Notes: generated by a model not told the origin, from the letters alone. Shown: positions 48,255-58,219, numbered from the stretch's first letter. The stretch: 64,000 nt of DNA from an uncultured Bacteroides sp. (GCA_902388495.1 CABMPP010000001.1:124001-188000); one strand, 5' to 3'. Numbers and translations: made by a program.

Positions 48255-51200
48255 ATGGAAAACAATTTTAAGAGAAGGCTGACGGCATTTGGGTTATTCC
48301 TTTTAATAGGAATACCTTTTATGCTAGCGCAGAGTCCGGTGTTGATATCGGGACAGGTTGTAGATGATTTGGGGGAACCTATGATTGGTGTGAGTGTACT
48401 TGAGAAAGGTACTTCGAATGGAGTAATAACGAATATGGAAGGAACTTACTCGCTAAAGGTAAAACAAGGTGCCATAATTGTCTATTCATACATAGGATAT
48501 GTGACACAGGAGCGGAAAGCCGTATCAGAGAAAATGGATGTAATAATGAAAGAAGATACGCGGACACTGGATGAAGTAGTAGTGGTGGGCTATGGTGTGC
48601 AGAAGAAGAGTGATTTGACCGGTGCCATATCTTCAGTTAAGGCGGAGGATATCCAGAACCGATCCATTACTCGGGTGGAGGAAGCTTTGCAAGGTAAGAC
48701 TGCCGGTGTACAATTAATATCCACCACTTCACAACCGGGCGCTTCGCCTACTATCCGTGTCCGTGGTTTTTCCTCGAATGGGACTTCGGATCCCCTCTAT
48801 GTTGTAGATGGATTGATTGTCTCCGATTTGAGCTCAGTGGATCCTAATAATATAAAAAGTATGGAGGTCTTGAAAGATGCTGCTTCAGCTGCTATTTATG
48901 GTGCACAGGCAGGTAATGGAGTGGTTCTTATTACAACAAAAAGCGGAAGTAAAGGAACCAGCAGCATTTCTTATGATTTTCAATATTCTATCAGTAGTCT
49001 GGCTCGGCGGCCCAAACTGATTAATTCACAGGAAGCTTTGCTGCAAAAAAAGGAGCAGGACCCTACTTTTACAGATGATAATATTCAGGAACTCATTAGC
49101 AGCGGTACATGGGATGGAGTATCAACTACCGATTGGTATGATGTAGCTTTTAATGCTTCACCGTCTTCTCATCATACCGTCAACTTCCAAGGGGCAAATG
49201 ATAAGGGATCTTTTTTCTTGTCATTGAATAATCTTTATGATAATGGTATCCTTCGTGAAAATAAGGATACTTATAAGCGACTCTCGGTAATGTTGAATGC
49301 CGATTATGACATTAAGTCCTGGTTGAAGGTGGGGGTTACGGCCAATTATGCCAAATATACGCAGAAATCAATCAATGATGGAAGTGCAGGCAATTCATAT
49401 TCCAGTATGATTGCTACGGTGATGACTATGGCTCCTTATTATGCAGACACATATTCTGCCGATGCACTTCCCAAGCAGATGGAAGCATTGATTGCCAACG
49501 GTTTTACTTTGTTGCGTAATGATAAAGGCGACTATTATAGTTGTTTAGGTTCCATGGAACAGATACACCCTATGGTAGCTATTCGCATGAGTGATAAGAA
49601 AAATTTCGGTAATAGTCTGATGGGGACACTGTATGCTAATCTGACTCCATTCAAAGGACTTGTATTTACTACCCGTTTGGGATATAGAGAATTGAATGCA
49701 AACACTTATCAGTATAATAATTTATATTATGGTTCGGCATCAGCCAACAATAAAGACAAAAATGGAGCTACTCGTACCAATACTTCCACTACCTATTACC
49801 AGTGGGAGAACTTTGTCAACTATAGTACAGATTTGTGGGATAAGCATCATGTTTCTGCTATGCTGGGTATGTCTTATAGTGAGAACAACTTTACTTACGT
49901 GTCTGCCGGTGTGGACAAGACGGCCAAACATGACCCTTTGTATGCCGATGTCTCGTATCCTGCCGGAGATGCAGTGAAGAGTACTGCCGGTTATAATCTG
50001 ATTAATCGTAAATTGTCTTATTTTGGTCGTTTGGCTTATGATTATCAGAACCGTTATATGCTGCAGGTAGCTATGCGTGCCGATGCAGCCGATACTTCTG
50101 TGCTTCCGGGTAATAATCGCTGGGGATATTTCCCATCGGTATCTGCCGGTTGGGTTATTTCCAATGAAAGCTTTTTCACGGAGAGGAATAATACCCCTCT
50201 GACATTTTTGAAAGTACGTGCAAGTTGGGGACAAAATGGTAGTACGAGTAACTTGAGTGGTTATAAATATTCCAATTCTTTGGTTACTTCGGCTGCCGGA
50301 TACTCTTTTAGCAATACGGCAATGAAATACGTTACTTCTGCTAAGCCTTCCCAACTATATAATCCTGATTTGAAATGGGAAACTTCAGAACAACTGGATT
50401 TAGGTATAGATCTGCGCGCTTTCAATGATCGTTTCTCGTTTGGTATGGACTGGTATAAAAAGAAAACAAAAGATTTGATTGTTTCTGATATCGTTATTCC
50501 TTATGAGGCAGGAAACTCATCAGCTCCGATGAATGCCGGTAATGTTATGAATAAAGGATTTGAATTTGAAACCGGATGGAAGGATAAAATTGGAGATTTC
50601 AATTATTCTGTAACAGCTAATCTGGCAACTTTGAAAAATGAGGTTACTTATTTGGACCCGCATGTTAGCGGCGGACGTATAGAGGGTGCCACTACCATGG
50701 CTTCAAACGGTTCTTTCTCTGCATTTGAGGTAGGTTATCCGGTATGGTATTTCAGAGGCTACCAAGTCGATCACTTGGATGATGCCGGTAACCCTATATT
50801 CAAGGATAATACAGGTGACGGTACTATTGATGCAAGTGATAAAGCAATGATTGGTAAGCCGATGCCGGACTTTACGTATGGAATTACATTAACAGCCAAC
50901 TATAAGAATTTTGATTTTCTGATTTTCGGGAATGGTTCCGTAGGCAATGATGTATTCATGTCCTATAGTTATAACTCAATATCATATACTCTGAAAGAAA
51001 TGTATGATCAACGTTGGACGGCAGATGGAAACACGAGTCGTAAGTTTGCACGGCCGCAAAATACAAATGCAGATAAATATGGTTTGTCGGATGCCTATAT
51101 TTTTGATGGTTCTTATTTCCGTATCAAGCAGATACAGTTGGGATATACATTGCCTCAAACTGTTACAAAAAAGTTCTTGGTTGATAAATTGAGAGTTTAT

Positions 51201-51347
51201 GCTTCGCTGGATAATTTTTTCTTGTTTACGAAGTATCCGGGACTTGATCCGGAGGTTTCATCCACAACTACCAGTGGTATGGGTGTAGATTATGGAAATT
51301 ATCCTACAACGAAGAAAGTGGTATTCGGGTTATCAGTTACATTTTAA
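48255..51347 (+). CDS. SusC-like TonB-dependent transporter, first tandem PUL
   Basis: The 1030-residue outer-membrane importer pairs with the SusD protein encoded next. I start at ATG 48255 (MENNFKRRL), which gives a signal peptide ending FMLAQ; a TTG frame start at 48123 would place the promoter box inside the gene. Domains are a carboxypeptidase-regulatory-like region (GQVVDDLGEPMIGVSV), the TonB box TLDEVVVVGYGVQ, the plug (IRVRGFSS, YVVDGLIV) and a barrel ending KKVVFGLSVTF. susD follows after 17 bp. It is a clear paralog of the transporter at 60077-63160. The substrate is unknown. Confidence 0.95.
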   Translation: MENNFKRRLTAFGLFLLIGIPFMLAQSPVLISGQVVDDLGEPMIGVSVLEKGTSNGVITNMEGTYSLKVKQGAIIVYSYIGYVTQERKAVSEKMDVIMKEDTRTLDEVVVVGYGVQKKSDLTGAISSVKAEDIQNRSITRVEEALQGKTAGVQLISTTSQPGASPTIRVRGFSSNGTSDPLYVVDGLIVSDLSSVDPNNIKSMEVLKDAASAAIYGAQAGNGVVLITTKSGSKGTSSISYDFQYSISSLARRPKLINSQEALLQKKEQDPTFTDDNIQELISSGTWDGVSTTDWYDVAFNASPSSHHTVNFQGANDKGSFFLSLNNLYDNGILRENKDTYKRLSVMLNADYDIKSWLKVGVTANYAKYTQKSINDGSAGNSYSSMIATVMTMAPYYADTYSADALPKQMEALIANGFTLLRNDKGDYYSCLGSMEQIHPMVAIRMSDKKNFGNSLMGTLYANLTPFKGLVFTTRLGYRELNANTYQYNNLYYGSASANNKDKNGATRTNTSTTYYQWENFVNYSTDLWDKHHVSAMLGMSYSENNFTYVSAGVDKTAKHDPLYADVSYPAGDAVKSTAGYNLINRKLSYFGRLAYDYQNRYMLQVAMRADAADTSVLPGNNRWGYFPSVSAGWVISNESFFTERNNTPLTFLKVRASWGQNGSTSNLSGYKYSNSLVTSAAGYSFSNTAMKYVTSAKPSQLYNPDLKWETSEQLDLGIDLRAFNDRFSFGMDWYKKKTKDLIVSDIVIPYEAGNSSAPMNAGNVMNKGFEFETGWKDKIGDFNYSVTANLATLKNEVTYLDPHVSGGRIEGATTMASNGSFSAFEVGYPVWYFRGYQVDHLDDAGNPIFKDNTGDGTIDASDKAMIGKPMPDFTYGITLTANYKNFDFLIFGNGSVGNDVFMSYSYNSISYTLKEMYDQRWTADGNTSRKFARPQNTNADKYGLSDAYIFDGSYFRIKQIQLGYTLPQTVTKKFLVDKLRVYASLDNFFLFTKYPGLDPEVSSTTTSGMGVDYGNYPTTKKVVFGLSVTF

Positions 51348-51364
51348 ATAAAAAATAAAAAAGT

Positions 51365-53026
51365 ATGAAACTAAAATATATCTTATCCGGACTATTGGCG
51401 TGTGCATTTATATTTTCCGCATGTGATGTCGATTTGCTGGATATTCCCCAAAAGGGTGTAGAGAATGAAGAAAATTATTATAAAACAGATGAACAGTGCG
51501 AGTCTGCTATTGCTGCAGTTTATGCATCTTGGCGGAATGCCTATTCCGGACGTGGTGAGAAGGCCTCACAGTATGCAAACGGTTTCTTTTTGAAGAATTT
51601 TCTGGCAGATGATTTTAATTCGGGTGGAGCTCGCTCGGACCAGGTTTATGCGCAGGAAATATACGAGAGCGCAATAGTGGCTACTAACGGTTGGGTGGAA
51701 AACTACTACAAGAGATTGTATGCTACGATTTATTTGTGTAATCTGGTGATTGAACGTTTTGATGCCAGCGAAAGTGACGTGAAGGCAAGAAATATTGCTG
51801 AAGCCAAATTTTTCAGGGCTATTTGTTATTTTGAATTGAATACTTTGTGGGGAACACCTCCTTTGGTGGACCGGGTATTGAAAAATTCAGAAGAATATAA
51901 AGTTCCTAATTCTACTACGGAACAGTTGTGGAAATTCATTGAGGCAGACCTTTCGGAAGCCATTACTTCTGGAAAATTGACCTCCAAAGCCAATCTGGAA
52001 GATAGAGACGGGGGAACCCGTGCTACGTTAGAGGCTGCTCGAAGTTTATTGGGAAAGGCTTATTTGTATCAAGAGAAATATGGTGATGCTAAGAATGAAC
52101 TAGAACAAGTCATATCTTCCGGTAAATATGATTTAATAGGTGATATCAGTACATTCTATCATCCGGCTGCTGCCGGTTGTAAGGAGTATGTTTTGGAGTG
52201 TGTACGCCATTACGATCCTTCCAATATGTATGCCCAGGAGGGTTGGTTCGGTATTTTGGCTAATTGGGGATTTGGTTATGGCTTTATTGCCGGTCCGGAA
52301 GCAACAATGCACTATCAGTTCAATACAACCAGTGGCTATAGCTATTTTAATCCATCAAAGTCTTTGTATGATGCATTTGTGGCCGAAGAGGGCGTTGACG
52401 GATATCGTTTGAATACATGGATTAAAACTTGGGAACAAGTGATTGCCATGAATATTGCGGTGAATACAACGACCAATAAATATGCTTCTGAAGGTTATTT
52501 CCGCTTGAAATGGTTGGCAAGTACAGATGATGAATTTGTAGGATATTGGTGTGGAAATCAGAGCAATACTCCGGTTATAAGATATGCGGACGTGTTATTG
52601 ATGGCGGCTGAAGCATGTTTGCTTTCGGGTGACCAGGCCGGTGCTGACGAATATTTGGGGAGAGTACGTGAAAGGGCACATCTTTCCAGAAAAAGTAATG
52701 TGACACTTTCTGATATAAAATTAGAGCGTCGTTTGGAGCTTGCTATGGAAGGTACACGTTTCCAAGATTTGAAACGTTGGGGAGATGCCCCTACTGCATT
52801 AGCAGATAAAGGGAAGAAACTGCCGACCTTCCAGATTGTGCCTGATCCGGAAAATGATTTGACTACTGCAGAGGGTATTTACAATGCTCGTTATACGACA
52901 AAAATAACTTATATTGATAATGAAAAGACTTTGGCTGGCTGGACCCCCAATCGGGATGAATTCCTGCCATTTCCGGAGAGTGAACTGGAAGTGAATAGTA
53001 ATCTGAAACAGAATCCCGGATATTAA
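51365..53026 (+). CDS. SusD-like glycan-binding lipoprotein, first tandem PUL
   Basis: The 553-residue surface lipoprotein (IFSAC, Cys20) binds glycans and hands them to its SusC partner. It has the N-terminal helical repeat region with NYYKTDEQCESAIAAVYASWRNA, RAICYFELNTLWGTPPLVD, RATLEAARSLLGKAYLYQEKY and a C-terminal block with RYADVLLMAAEACL, ERRLELAMEGTRFQDLKRWG and a closing FLPFPESELEVNSNLKQNPGY, whose FPESE...NPGY end is diagnostic of RagB/SusD. The MBL-fold gene follows after 20 bp. Confidence 0.95.
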   Translation: MKLKYILSGLLACAFIFSACDVDLLDIPQKGVENEENYYKTDEQCESAIAAVYASWRNAYSGRGEKASQYANGFFLKNFLADDFNSGGARSDQVYAQEIYESAIVATNGWVENYYKRLYATIYLCNLVIERFDASESDVKARNIAEAKFFRAICYFELNTLWGTPPLVDRVLKNSEEYKVPNSTTEQLWKFIEADLSEAITSGKLTSKANLEDRDGGTRATLEAARSLLGKAYLYQEKYGDAKNELEQVISSGKYDLIGDISTFYHPAAAGCKEYVLECVRHYDPSNMYAQEGWFGILANWGFGYGFIAGPEATMHYQFNTTSGYSYFNPSKSLYDAFVAEEGVDGYRLNTWIKTWEQVIAMNIAVNTTTNKYASEGYFRLKWLASTDDEFVGYWCGNQSNTPVIRYADVLLMAAEACLLSGDQAGADEYLGRVRERAHLSRKSNVTLSDIKLERRLELAMEGTRFQDLKRWGDAPTALADKGKKLPTFQIVPDPENDLTTAEGIYNARYTTKITYIDNEKTLAGWTPNRDEFLPFPESELEVNSNLKQNPGY

Positions 53027-53046
53027 GTTGATAATAAAAAAGAAGT

Positions 53047-53865
53047 ATGAAAAGAAATTTAGTAATATTTGCGCTATTGTTTGTTTGTGTGGCCATAGGA
53101 GCGCAGACTGTATTCAAGAATGAAGAAGTAGAAGTTTCCTTATTAAAGGAAAAGACATGGGTATTTGAAACTTGGGACCATACTACTATGTATTTGATAG
53201 AAGGAGAAGAGAAGGCGGCGTTGATTGATACCGGTACGCGTTGTGAAGGCTTGGATAAGATCGTAAAACAGATATCACAGAAACCGCTGGAGGTGATTGT
53301 TACCCATATGCATCCTGACCATGCAGGTTGTATTAGATATTTTGACAAAGTATGGATGCATCGGGCCGACAGTGTATTGGTACCTCAGAATGCCGCAGAC
53401 TATAAAGGGGAATTGCTCTACATGGAAGAAGGACAAGTGTTTGATTTGGGAGGACGTAAATTAGAGGTTGTATGGATGCCCGGCCATACCCCAGGTTCAG
53501 TGGTTCTCCTGGACAAAATTAATGGAGACTGCTATTCCGGCGATGCGTTCGGTTCGGGTGAGGTATGGTTGCAATGTGTACCGATGTCACCCATTGCCAC
53601 CTTCCACCAATCATGTTGCCGCATGGAAAAGATAATGAAAGATGAGCATATTAAGGACATCTGGTGTGGACATTACCCTTATCTGAAATCATCTTTGCCG
53701 TTGTCGTATATTCAGACGATGATACGTATTTCCCGGAGATTGATGAATGGAGACCAGGAGGGATCGGTACCTTATTCCAATTATTTCATAAAGATGCCTC
53801 CCACTGCCCGGAAATTATCCGAAGGCCGTGCGATGATTGTCTATGATTCTACTAATATTCCTTAA
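53047..53865 (+). CDS. Exported MBL-fold metallo-hydrolase
   Basis: The 272-residue protein has a signal peptide ending IGAQ, so it should act in the periplasm or outside the cell. Zinc ligands are visible in VTHMHPDHAG (His87 first), MPGHTPGS, CYSGDAF and CGHYP, the standard metallo-beta-lactamase-fold order. The fold includes lactonases, esterases and phosphodiesterases, so the reaction cannot be named. Position as third gene of a susC-susD operon suggests it removes an ester or lactone group from the imported glycan. A bidirectional hairpin follows. Confidence 0.85.
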   Translation: MKRNLVIFALLFVCVAIGAQTVFKNEEVEVSLLKEKTWVFETWDHTTMYLIEGEEKAALIDTGTRCEGLDKIVKQISQKPLEVIVTHMHPDHAGCIRYFDKVWMHRADSVLVPQNAADYKGELLYMEEGQVFDLGGRKLEVVWMPGHTPGSVVLLDKINGDCYSGDAFGSGEVWLQCVPMSPIATFHQSCCRMEKIMKDEHIKDIWCGHYPYLKSSLPLSYIQTMIRISRRLMNGDQEGSVPYSNYFIKMPPTARKLSEGRAMIVYDSTNIP

Positions 53866-53902
53866 GTCCGCTGATACGTACTGTATGGATTGAAGATTGG
53901 AA

Positions 53903-53951
53903 AAGGAAGTTCAAAATAGATTTTGCTGTCATTTTGAACTTCCTTTCTTTT
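53903..53951. terminator. Bidirectional terminator between the MBL gene and HTCS 3
   Basis: A perfect 15-bp stem AAGGAAGTTCAAAAT (53903-53917) / ATTTTGAACTTCCTT (53931-53945) with a 13-nt loop is followed by TCTTTTT on the plus strand. It serves two convergent genes. Confidence 0.9.
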
Positions 53952-53958
53952 TCATGCC

Positions 53959-56900
53959 TTACTTGCGATACTCGCTCGGATTCACCCCAAACTGCTTTTT
54001 GAAGCTCTTAGAGAAGTGTGACAGTGTACTGAAACCCGTCATATCTGCTATTTCCGAAACAGTATATTTTTCTTCTGCTATCAGTTCGGCAGCACGGTTC
54101 AGCTTATAGGTCTTGAAGAATATGCTGGGGTTCTCGCCTGTCAGGCCTTTTACTTTATAGTAGAATTTAGTTCGTGAGATTCTCAGCAGCTCCGTCATTC
54201 GGGCGACGTCCAGTTCCGGGTTGGAAAGTTCGTTTTCCATCAGGTGATAGAGGTCGGTCATAAAGACATTATCCTGGGGGGAGAGAATGTTTTCTTCTAT
54301 ATTGTCCGTCTGCGTAGCCTTGCCGAGCATGCTGCGTGCTTTCTCACGGTTTTTGAGCTGCGACTTGATGAGCGCCAGCAGGTAAGTCGGGTCGAAAGGT
54401 TTGGTCACGTAGGCATCGGCTCCGGTATTCAGTCCTTCCACCTGGTTCTCAACAGTAGCTTTGGCAGTCACCAGAATCACTGGCAGGTGGCAAAGCTGCA
54501 AGTCTTCCTTTATTTCCCGGCAGAGCTGGTAACCGTCTTTCCCCGGCATCACCACATCACTCAGAATCAAATCGGGAGCTTCCTCACGCATCGCTTTCAA
54601 CGCATCATCGGCATTAAAACGGCATATCACCTTATAGTGTGCGGAGAGGAGTGTGCGCAGGTAGTGGGCTACTTCGGTATCGTCGTCCACGACCAGAATC
54701 TTGGGCTGCTCTTCGTCGGGTTTTACCGTTTTTTCGGCAGGGCAGGAGGGAGCAGTCAACGGGAAAGCCTCTGACTGGTTGCCCGGTTCGGCGGCACGTT
54801 CGTCTTCGGCATACGCGGCATCGCCCACGGGCAGGATGAAGGTGAATACGGCACCGTCTCCTTCATCGGGCTGGTGGGCTTTCAGCTGTCCGTGATGAAG
54901 CATGGCCAGGCTGCGGGCATAGTACAGTCCGATGCCGGTTCCCCAGTTGTAGGTACCTTCGGCCTGGTTCCCCAGCTGGTAATAGCGTTCGAATATTTTC
55001 TCTATCTTGTCTTCGGGGATGTTCTGCCCGGTGTTGGCCACGGATACTTTGATGTACTGCGTGGCGTGGTCATCCGGCTGCAGGCCGAAGAGCGGTGAAG
55101 CTTGCTCGCGGCTTATGACGTCGAAGCTGACACTGATTTTTCCTCCTTGCGGTGTAAATTTCAAGGCGTTGGACATCAGGTTGCCGAATATCTTCTCCAC
55201 TTTGTCCTCGTCCAGCCACATTAGGAAGGTGTCTTCCAGCCCGTAGGCGTTCAGTACAATGTGCTTGTCTTTGGCGTTCACCTGGAAGATGCTCACTTGG
55301 CGTTGCAGGCAGGCTATGATGTCGGAACGCTTCACTTGCAGGCGCAGGGTGTCGTTCTCCAGTTTGTTGAAGTCCATAAGTTGGTTGACGAGTTTCAGCA
55401 TGCGGTTTACACTACGTTGCACGATGCAGAGCAGGTTCTTTTCTTCGCCCTCTATCCGGGGATTGTTGCAGAGCTGCGTCACAGGGCCCGAAATCATAGT
55501 AAGCGGTGTACGGAACTCGTGCGAAATATTGGCGAAGAAACTCATGTTCATCCGGTTGAGCCTTTGTTCCTGTTCCTTTTCCAACCGCGCGTGCCGGGCA
55601 GCTTCCTTTTCAGTCCTGATGCGCAGGAGGGCACGCAGGAAGAGCAGTACGATGGCGGTTGCCAGTATGAAGTAGATGCTATATGCCCACCATGTACGCC
55701 AGGGGGCAGGATATACTATGATGCGGATGGAGTTTTCTGCTTCTATGATGCTCTTGTCGTTATTGGTAATCTTTACATGGAAGACGTACTCACCGGTGGG
55801 CAGGTTAGCGTAATAGGCCTCGTGGTTATTACGGGCATCTATCCAGTAATTGTCGAAGCCCTCCAGGTGATATTGATAGTGTACACGGTCATATTCGCTG
55901 TAGTCCAAGGCAGAGAAGGAGAGGCTGAAACTGTTCTCGTCATGCTCCAGATGTATGTCGGGAGAGTAGGACAGATGTTCGCTGATGGTTTGCCCGTTCT
56001 GCTGCGGCCGTATCAGCCGGTTGTGTATCTTCAAGTCGCTGAACAGTAGTGGGATGTTGCGCTTGATGGGCACGTCGATGGGATTGAAGAAGGTCAGTCC
56101 GTGCGTGCCGCCGAAGACCAGCGTTCCGTCGGGCAGCCGGCAGGAGGCGCGGTCGTAGAATTGGTTTCCGCCTATGCCGTCGGCTGCATAATAGTTGGTG
56201 AAGTGCTTTGTGGTCCGGTCATATTTGCTCAAGCCGTATTGTGTACTTATCCAGAGGTTGCCTTGCAAGTCTTCCTCGATACCGGATATGTCGAGGCAGG
56301 AGGTACCTGGTACGGGTATCATCCTGCCCGTGTCGGGGTAGTAACACATCAGGCCGTTGCTGACGGAACCTATCCAGATAGCTCCGTAGGTGTCTTTGTG
56401 CAGGGCCGTGGGGATAAATACGGAACGGCGGATGCAAGCTTTTTGGTCTTCTTCGGAGATATCCACCAAGCTTGTAGTCAAGTCTCCGATGTTGATTTTC
56501 TTTAGCGGCTGGTAAAATCCCGCCACCATCAGTTGGCTGTTGTCTATCATCGTTAAACCGGGGACGAAGGTGAAACCCTCGAAAAGCTCTACCTGCCTGA
56601 ACTCCTTTTCGCCCGGGCGAAGTGCATAGACGTTGACGGTGGCTGTTCCTATCCAGATGGTGCCGTCGGGTGACTGCATAATGGACATGGGCAGGAAAAT
56701 AGGGTATCGTTCTTCTATTTTCAGTTGTCCGTCGGGGGTATAGTGTCCTTTTAATATCTCGTTGTTGGTCGTGCTCATCCAAATGGCGTCGCTGTCGTCC
56801 ACCATCAATTGGTTCACGTAGATGTCTTTCTGTTTATCCTGCGCGAAGAACAGCTCCGGGTCGATGTGCTTTATTTCCCGGGTCTTCGTGTCGTATATGT

Positions 56901-58038
56901 ATATACCGTCCATGAGTGTGGATATCCATAATCTGTTGTCTCTTCCGGCACTGAGGGATATTACGGATTTCTTGTCTAACTCCGTGCGCAGATAATTGTC
57001 GTTGTTGAAGCGTTCCTTGTAGTTGTAGCGCACGGTGTAGCCCTGGTCTACGGAGCCGATCCACAGATTTTGCTGGGAGTCGGTAAACATTTTGCTGATT
57101 TTGAAGCGGGGCATTTCGAAGGGGAACCCGTTTTCGTCCTGACCAGTTACACTTTCGGTTGTCGGATTGTAATAGAACATGCCATGCTTGGCAGTGTTCA
57201 GCAACAGACCGTTGTTGCCGTATGGGTGTATGTAGTTGATGTCGGCGTTGCGGAGTACGGGGTGCCGGGCAATGGATGGAGGAAGTTGCTTGAAGGCCCG
57301 TGTCCGGGTATCGAAGATGGCAATGGTGTGGTTCCCGGTTATCCATAGGTCGTTGTTGTGTAAGTACGAGTTGTAGGGATATCCGCGGAGTGCGATAGAA
57401 TCTTTCCGTTGCAGGGTAGCGGGGTCGTAGCGATAAAGGGCGGCGGAGGTCGTCACCCACAAGTTGTTGCCGGCGTCGATGTGGCATTGTACGTAGAACG
57501 TATGGTTGGGATCTAAATCGGGTAGGACGCAGGTGATTCTCTCCGTTTCGGGGTTATAGGCATAAAGTTGTGATACGGTGTTCATGAAGATACGTCCTTT
57601 GCGGTCTTCGATGATTTGGTGTACGTTCTTGTTGTTGGCTTCGATGGGGATAAACTTGAAATTATCCTGATTGGTGTATCGGCATATTCCGTTCACAGTG
57701 GCAATCCAGAGCCGGTTCTTGGAGTCGCGCAGCAGGTGGGTGATTTGGTTGTCGGGCAGTCCCAGTGAGTCGTCGGTACAGAAGTACTGGTGGTATTCGT
57801 GCACGTTGTATTTGTTCAGTCCCCGGAATGTACCTATCCATATATGTCCTTGGGCATCTTCGGCAATGGCGGTGACTTTCTGGTTGGATAGGTCGTTGGC
57901 AATGACAGGACTTTCTATCTCGGAGTATCGGTTTTCGGAAACGGATTCTTTACCACCGCAGGCCAACAGGCAGATGGCGGATAGGATGACGGACAGCAAG
58001 CGGCACTGTGTACGGAGGTTAGATTTGAACAAGGTCAT
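53959..58038 (-). CDS. Hybrid two-component system regulator (HTCS 3), lipobox-bearing
   Basis: The 1359-residue paralog of HTCS 2 has the same domain order. I start at ATG 58038 (MTLFKSNLRTQC), which gives a lipobox LLAC (Cys27); longer frames lack a clear signal peptide. The periplasmic propeller (HIWIGTFRGLNKYNVHEY) and Y_Y_Y domain are followed by a membrane helix (about 782-803), His about 840 (ISHEFRTP), receiver Asp about 1161 (LSDVVMP) and an AraC-type HTH ending KQFGVNPSEYRK. It faces the carboxylesterase-susC-susD genes across a control region carrying two operator-like sites. Similarity to HTCS 2 over the whole length indicates duplication. Confidence 0.95.
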   Translation of the reverse strand: MTLFKSNLRTQCRLLSVILSAICLLACGGKESVSENRYSEIESPVIANDLSNQKVTAIAEDAQGHIWIGTFRGLNKYNVHEYHQYFCTDDSLGLPDNQITHLLRDSKNRLWIATVNGICRYTNQDNFKFIPIEANNKNVHQIIEDRKGRIFMNTVSQLYAYNPETERITCVLPDLDPNHTFYVQCHIDAGNNLWVTTSAALYRYDPATLQRKDSIALRGYPYNSYLHNNDLWITGNHTIAIFDTRTRAFKQLPPSIARHPVLRNADINYIHPYGNNGLLLNTAKHGMFYYNPTTESVTGQDENGFPFEMPRFKISKMFTDSQQNLWIGSVDQGYTVRYNYKERFNNDNYLRTELDKKSVISLSAGRDNRLWISTLMDGIYIYDTKTREIKHIDPELFFAQDKQKDIYVNQLMVDDSDAIWMSTTNNEILKGHYTPDGQLKIEERYPIFLPMSIMQSPDGTIWIGTATVNVYALRPGEKEFRQVELFEGFTFVPGLTMIDNSQLMVAGFYQPLKKINIGDLTTSLVDISEEDQKACIRRSVFIPTALHKDTYGAIWIGSVSNGLMCYYPDTGRMIPVPGTSCLDISGIEEDLQGNLWISTQYGLSKYDRTTKHFTNYYAADGIGGNQFYDRASCRLPDGTLVFGGTHGLTFFNPIDVPIKRNIPLLFSDLKIHNRLIRPQQNGQTISEHLSYSPDIHLEHDENSFSLSFSALDYSEYDRVHYQYHLEGFDNYWIDARNNHEAYYANLPTGEYVFHVKITNNDKSIIEAENSIRIIVYPAPWRTWWAYSIYFILATAIVLLFLRALLRIRTEKEAARHARLEKEQEQRLNRMNMSFFANISHEFRTPLTMISGPVTQLCNNPRIEGEEKNLLCIVQRSVNRMLKLVNQLMDFNKLENDTLRLQVKRSDIIACLQRQVSIFQVNAKDKHIVLNAYGLEDTFLMWLDEDKVEKIFGNLMSNALKFTPQGGKISVSFDVISREQASPLFGLQPDDHATQYIKVSVANTGQNIPEDKIEKIFERYYQLGNQAEGTYNWGTGIGLYYARSLAMLHHGQLKAHQPDEGDGAVFTFILPVGDAAYAEDERAAEPGNQSEAFPLTAPSCPAEKTVKPDEEQPKILVVDDDTEVAHYLRTLLSAHYKVICRFNADDALKAMREEAPDLILSDVVMPGKDGYQLCREIKEDLQLCHLPVILVTAKATVENQVEGLNTGADAYVTKPFDPTYLLALIKSQLKNREKARSMLGKATQTDNIEENILSPQDNVFMTDLYHLMENELSNPELDVARMTELLRISRTKFYYKVKGLTGENPSIFFKTYKLNRAAELIAEEKYTVSEIADMTGFSTLSHFSKSFKKQFGVNPSEYRK

Positions 58039-58062
58039 ATTGGAAATATTTTGAGTTGTTTG

Positions 58063-58070
58063 CGAAAATA
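58063..58070 (-). promoter_or_regulatory. -7-like box of HTCS 3
   Basis: The minus strand reads TATTTTCG, one base from TAnnTTTG, 25 bp before the chosen start. Confidence 0.4.
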
Positions 58071-58108
58071 CATATAAAAAGTTGAACATAACTTGCTTTA
58101 CGGCATGT

Positions 58109-58135
58109 TTTGAACAAAAGAACAAACATTTGAAC
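58109..58135 (+). promoter_or_regulatory. HTCS-type operator candidate, distal site, second tandem PUL
   Basis: TTTGAAC (58109-58115), N6, ACAAA (58122-58126), N2, TTTGAAC (58129-58135). Its first half starts 101 bp before the TAATATTGCA box, exactly as at the first susC. Confidence 0.65.
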
Positions 58136-58150
58136 ATACAGGCAAGCGCT

Positions 58151-58178
58151 TTTGACCCTTTGGACAAACCCTTTGTAC
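58151..58178 (+). promoter_or_regulatory. HTCS-type operator candidate, proximal site, second tandem PUL
   Basis: TTTGACC (58151-58157), N6, ACAAA (58164-58168), N3, TTTGTAC (58172-58178). It lies 42 bp after the distal site and 59 bp before the TAATATTGCA box, the same place as the single site of the alpha/beta hydrolase gene. Confidence 0.55.
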
Positions 58179-58209
58179 AAATCAACCAATCCCTTCGGCA
58201 GAATCGGCG

Positions 58210-58219
58210 TAATATTGCA
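58210..58219 (+). promoter_or_regulatory. -7-like box TAATATTGCA before the carboxylesterase
   Basis: This 10-mer is identical to the box before the alpha/beta hydrolase gene. The ATG follows 49 bp later. Confidence 0.55.
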
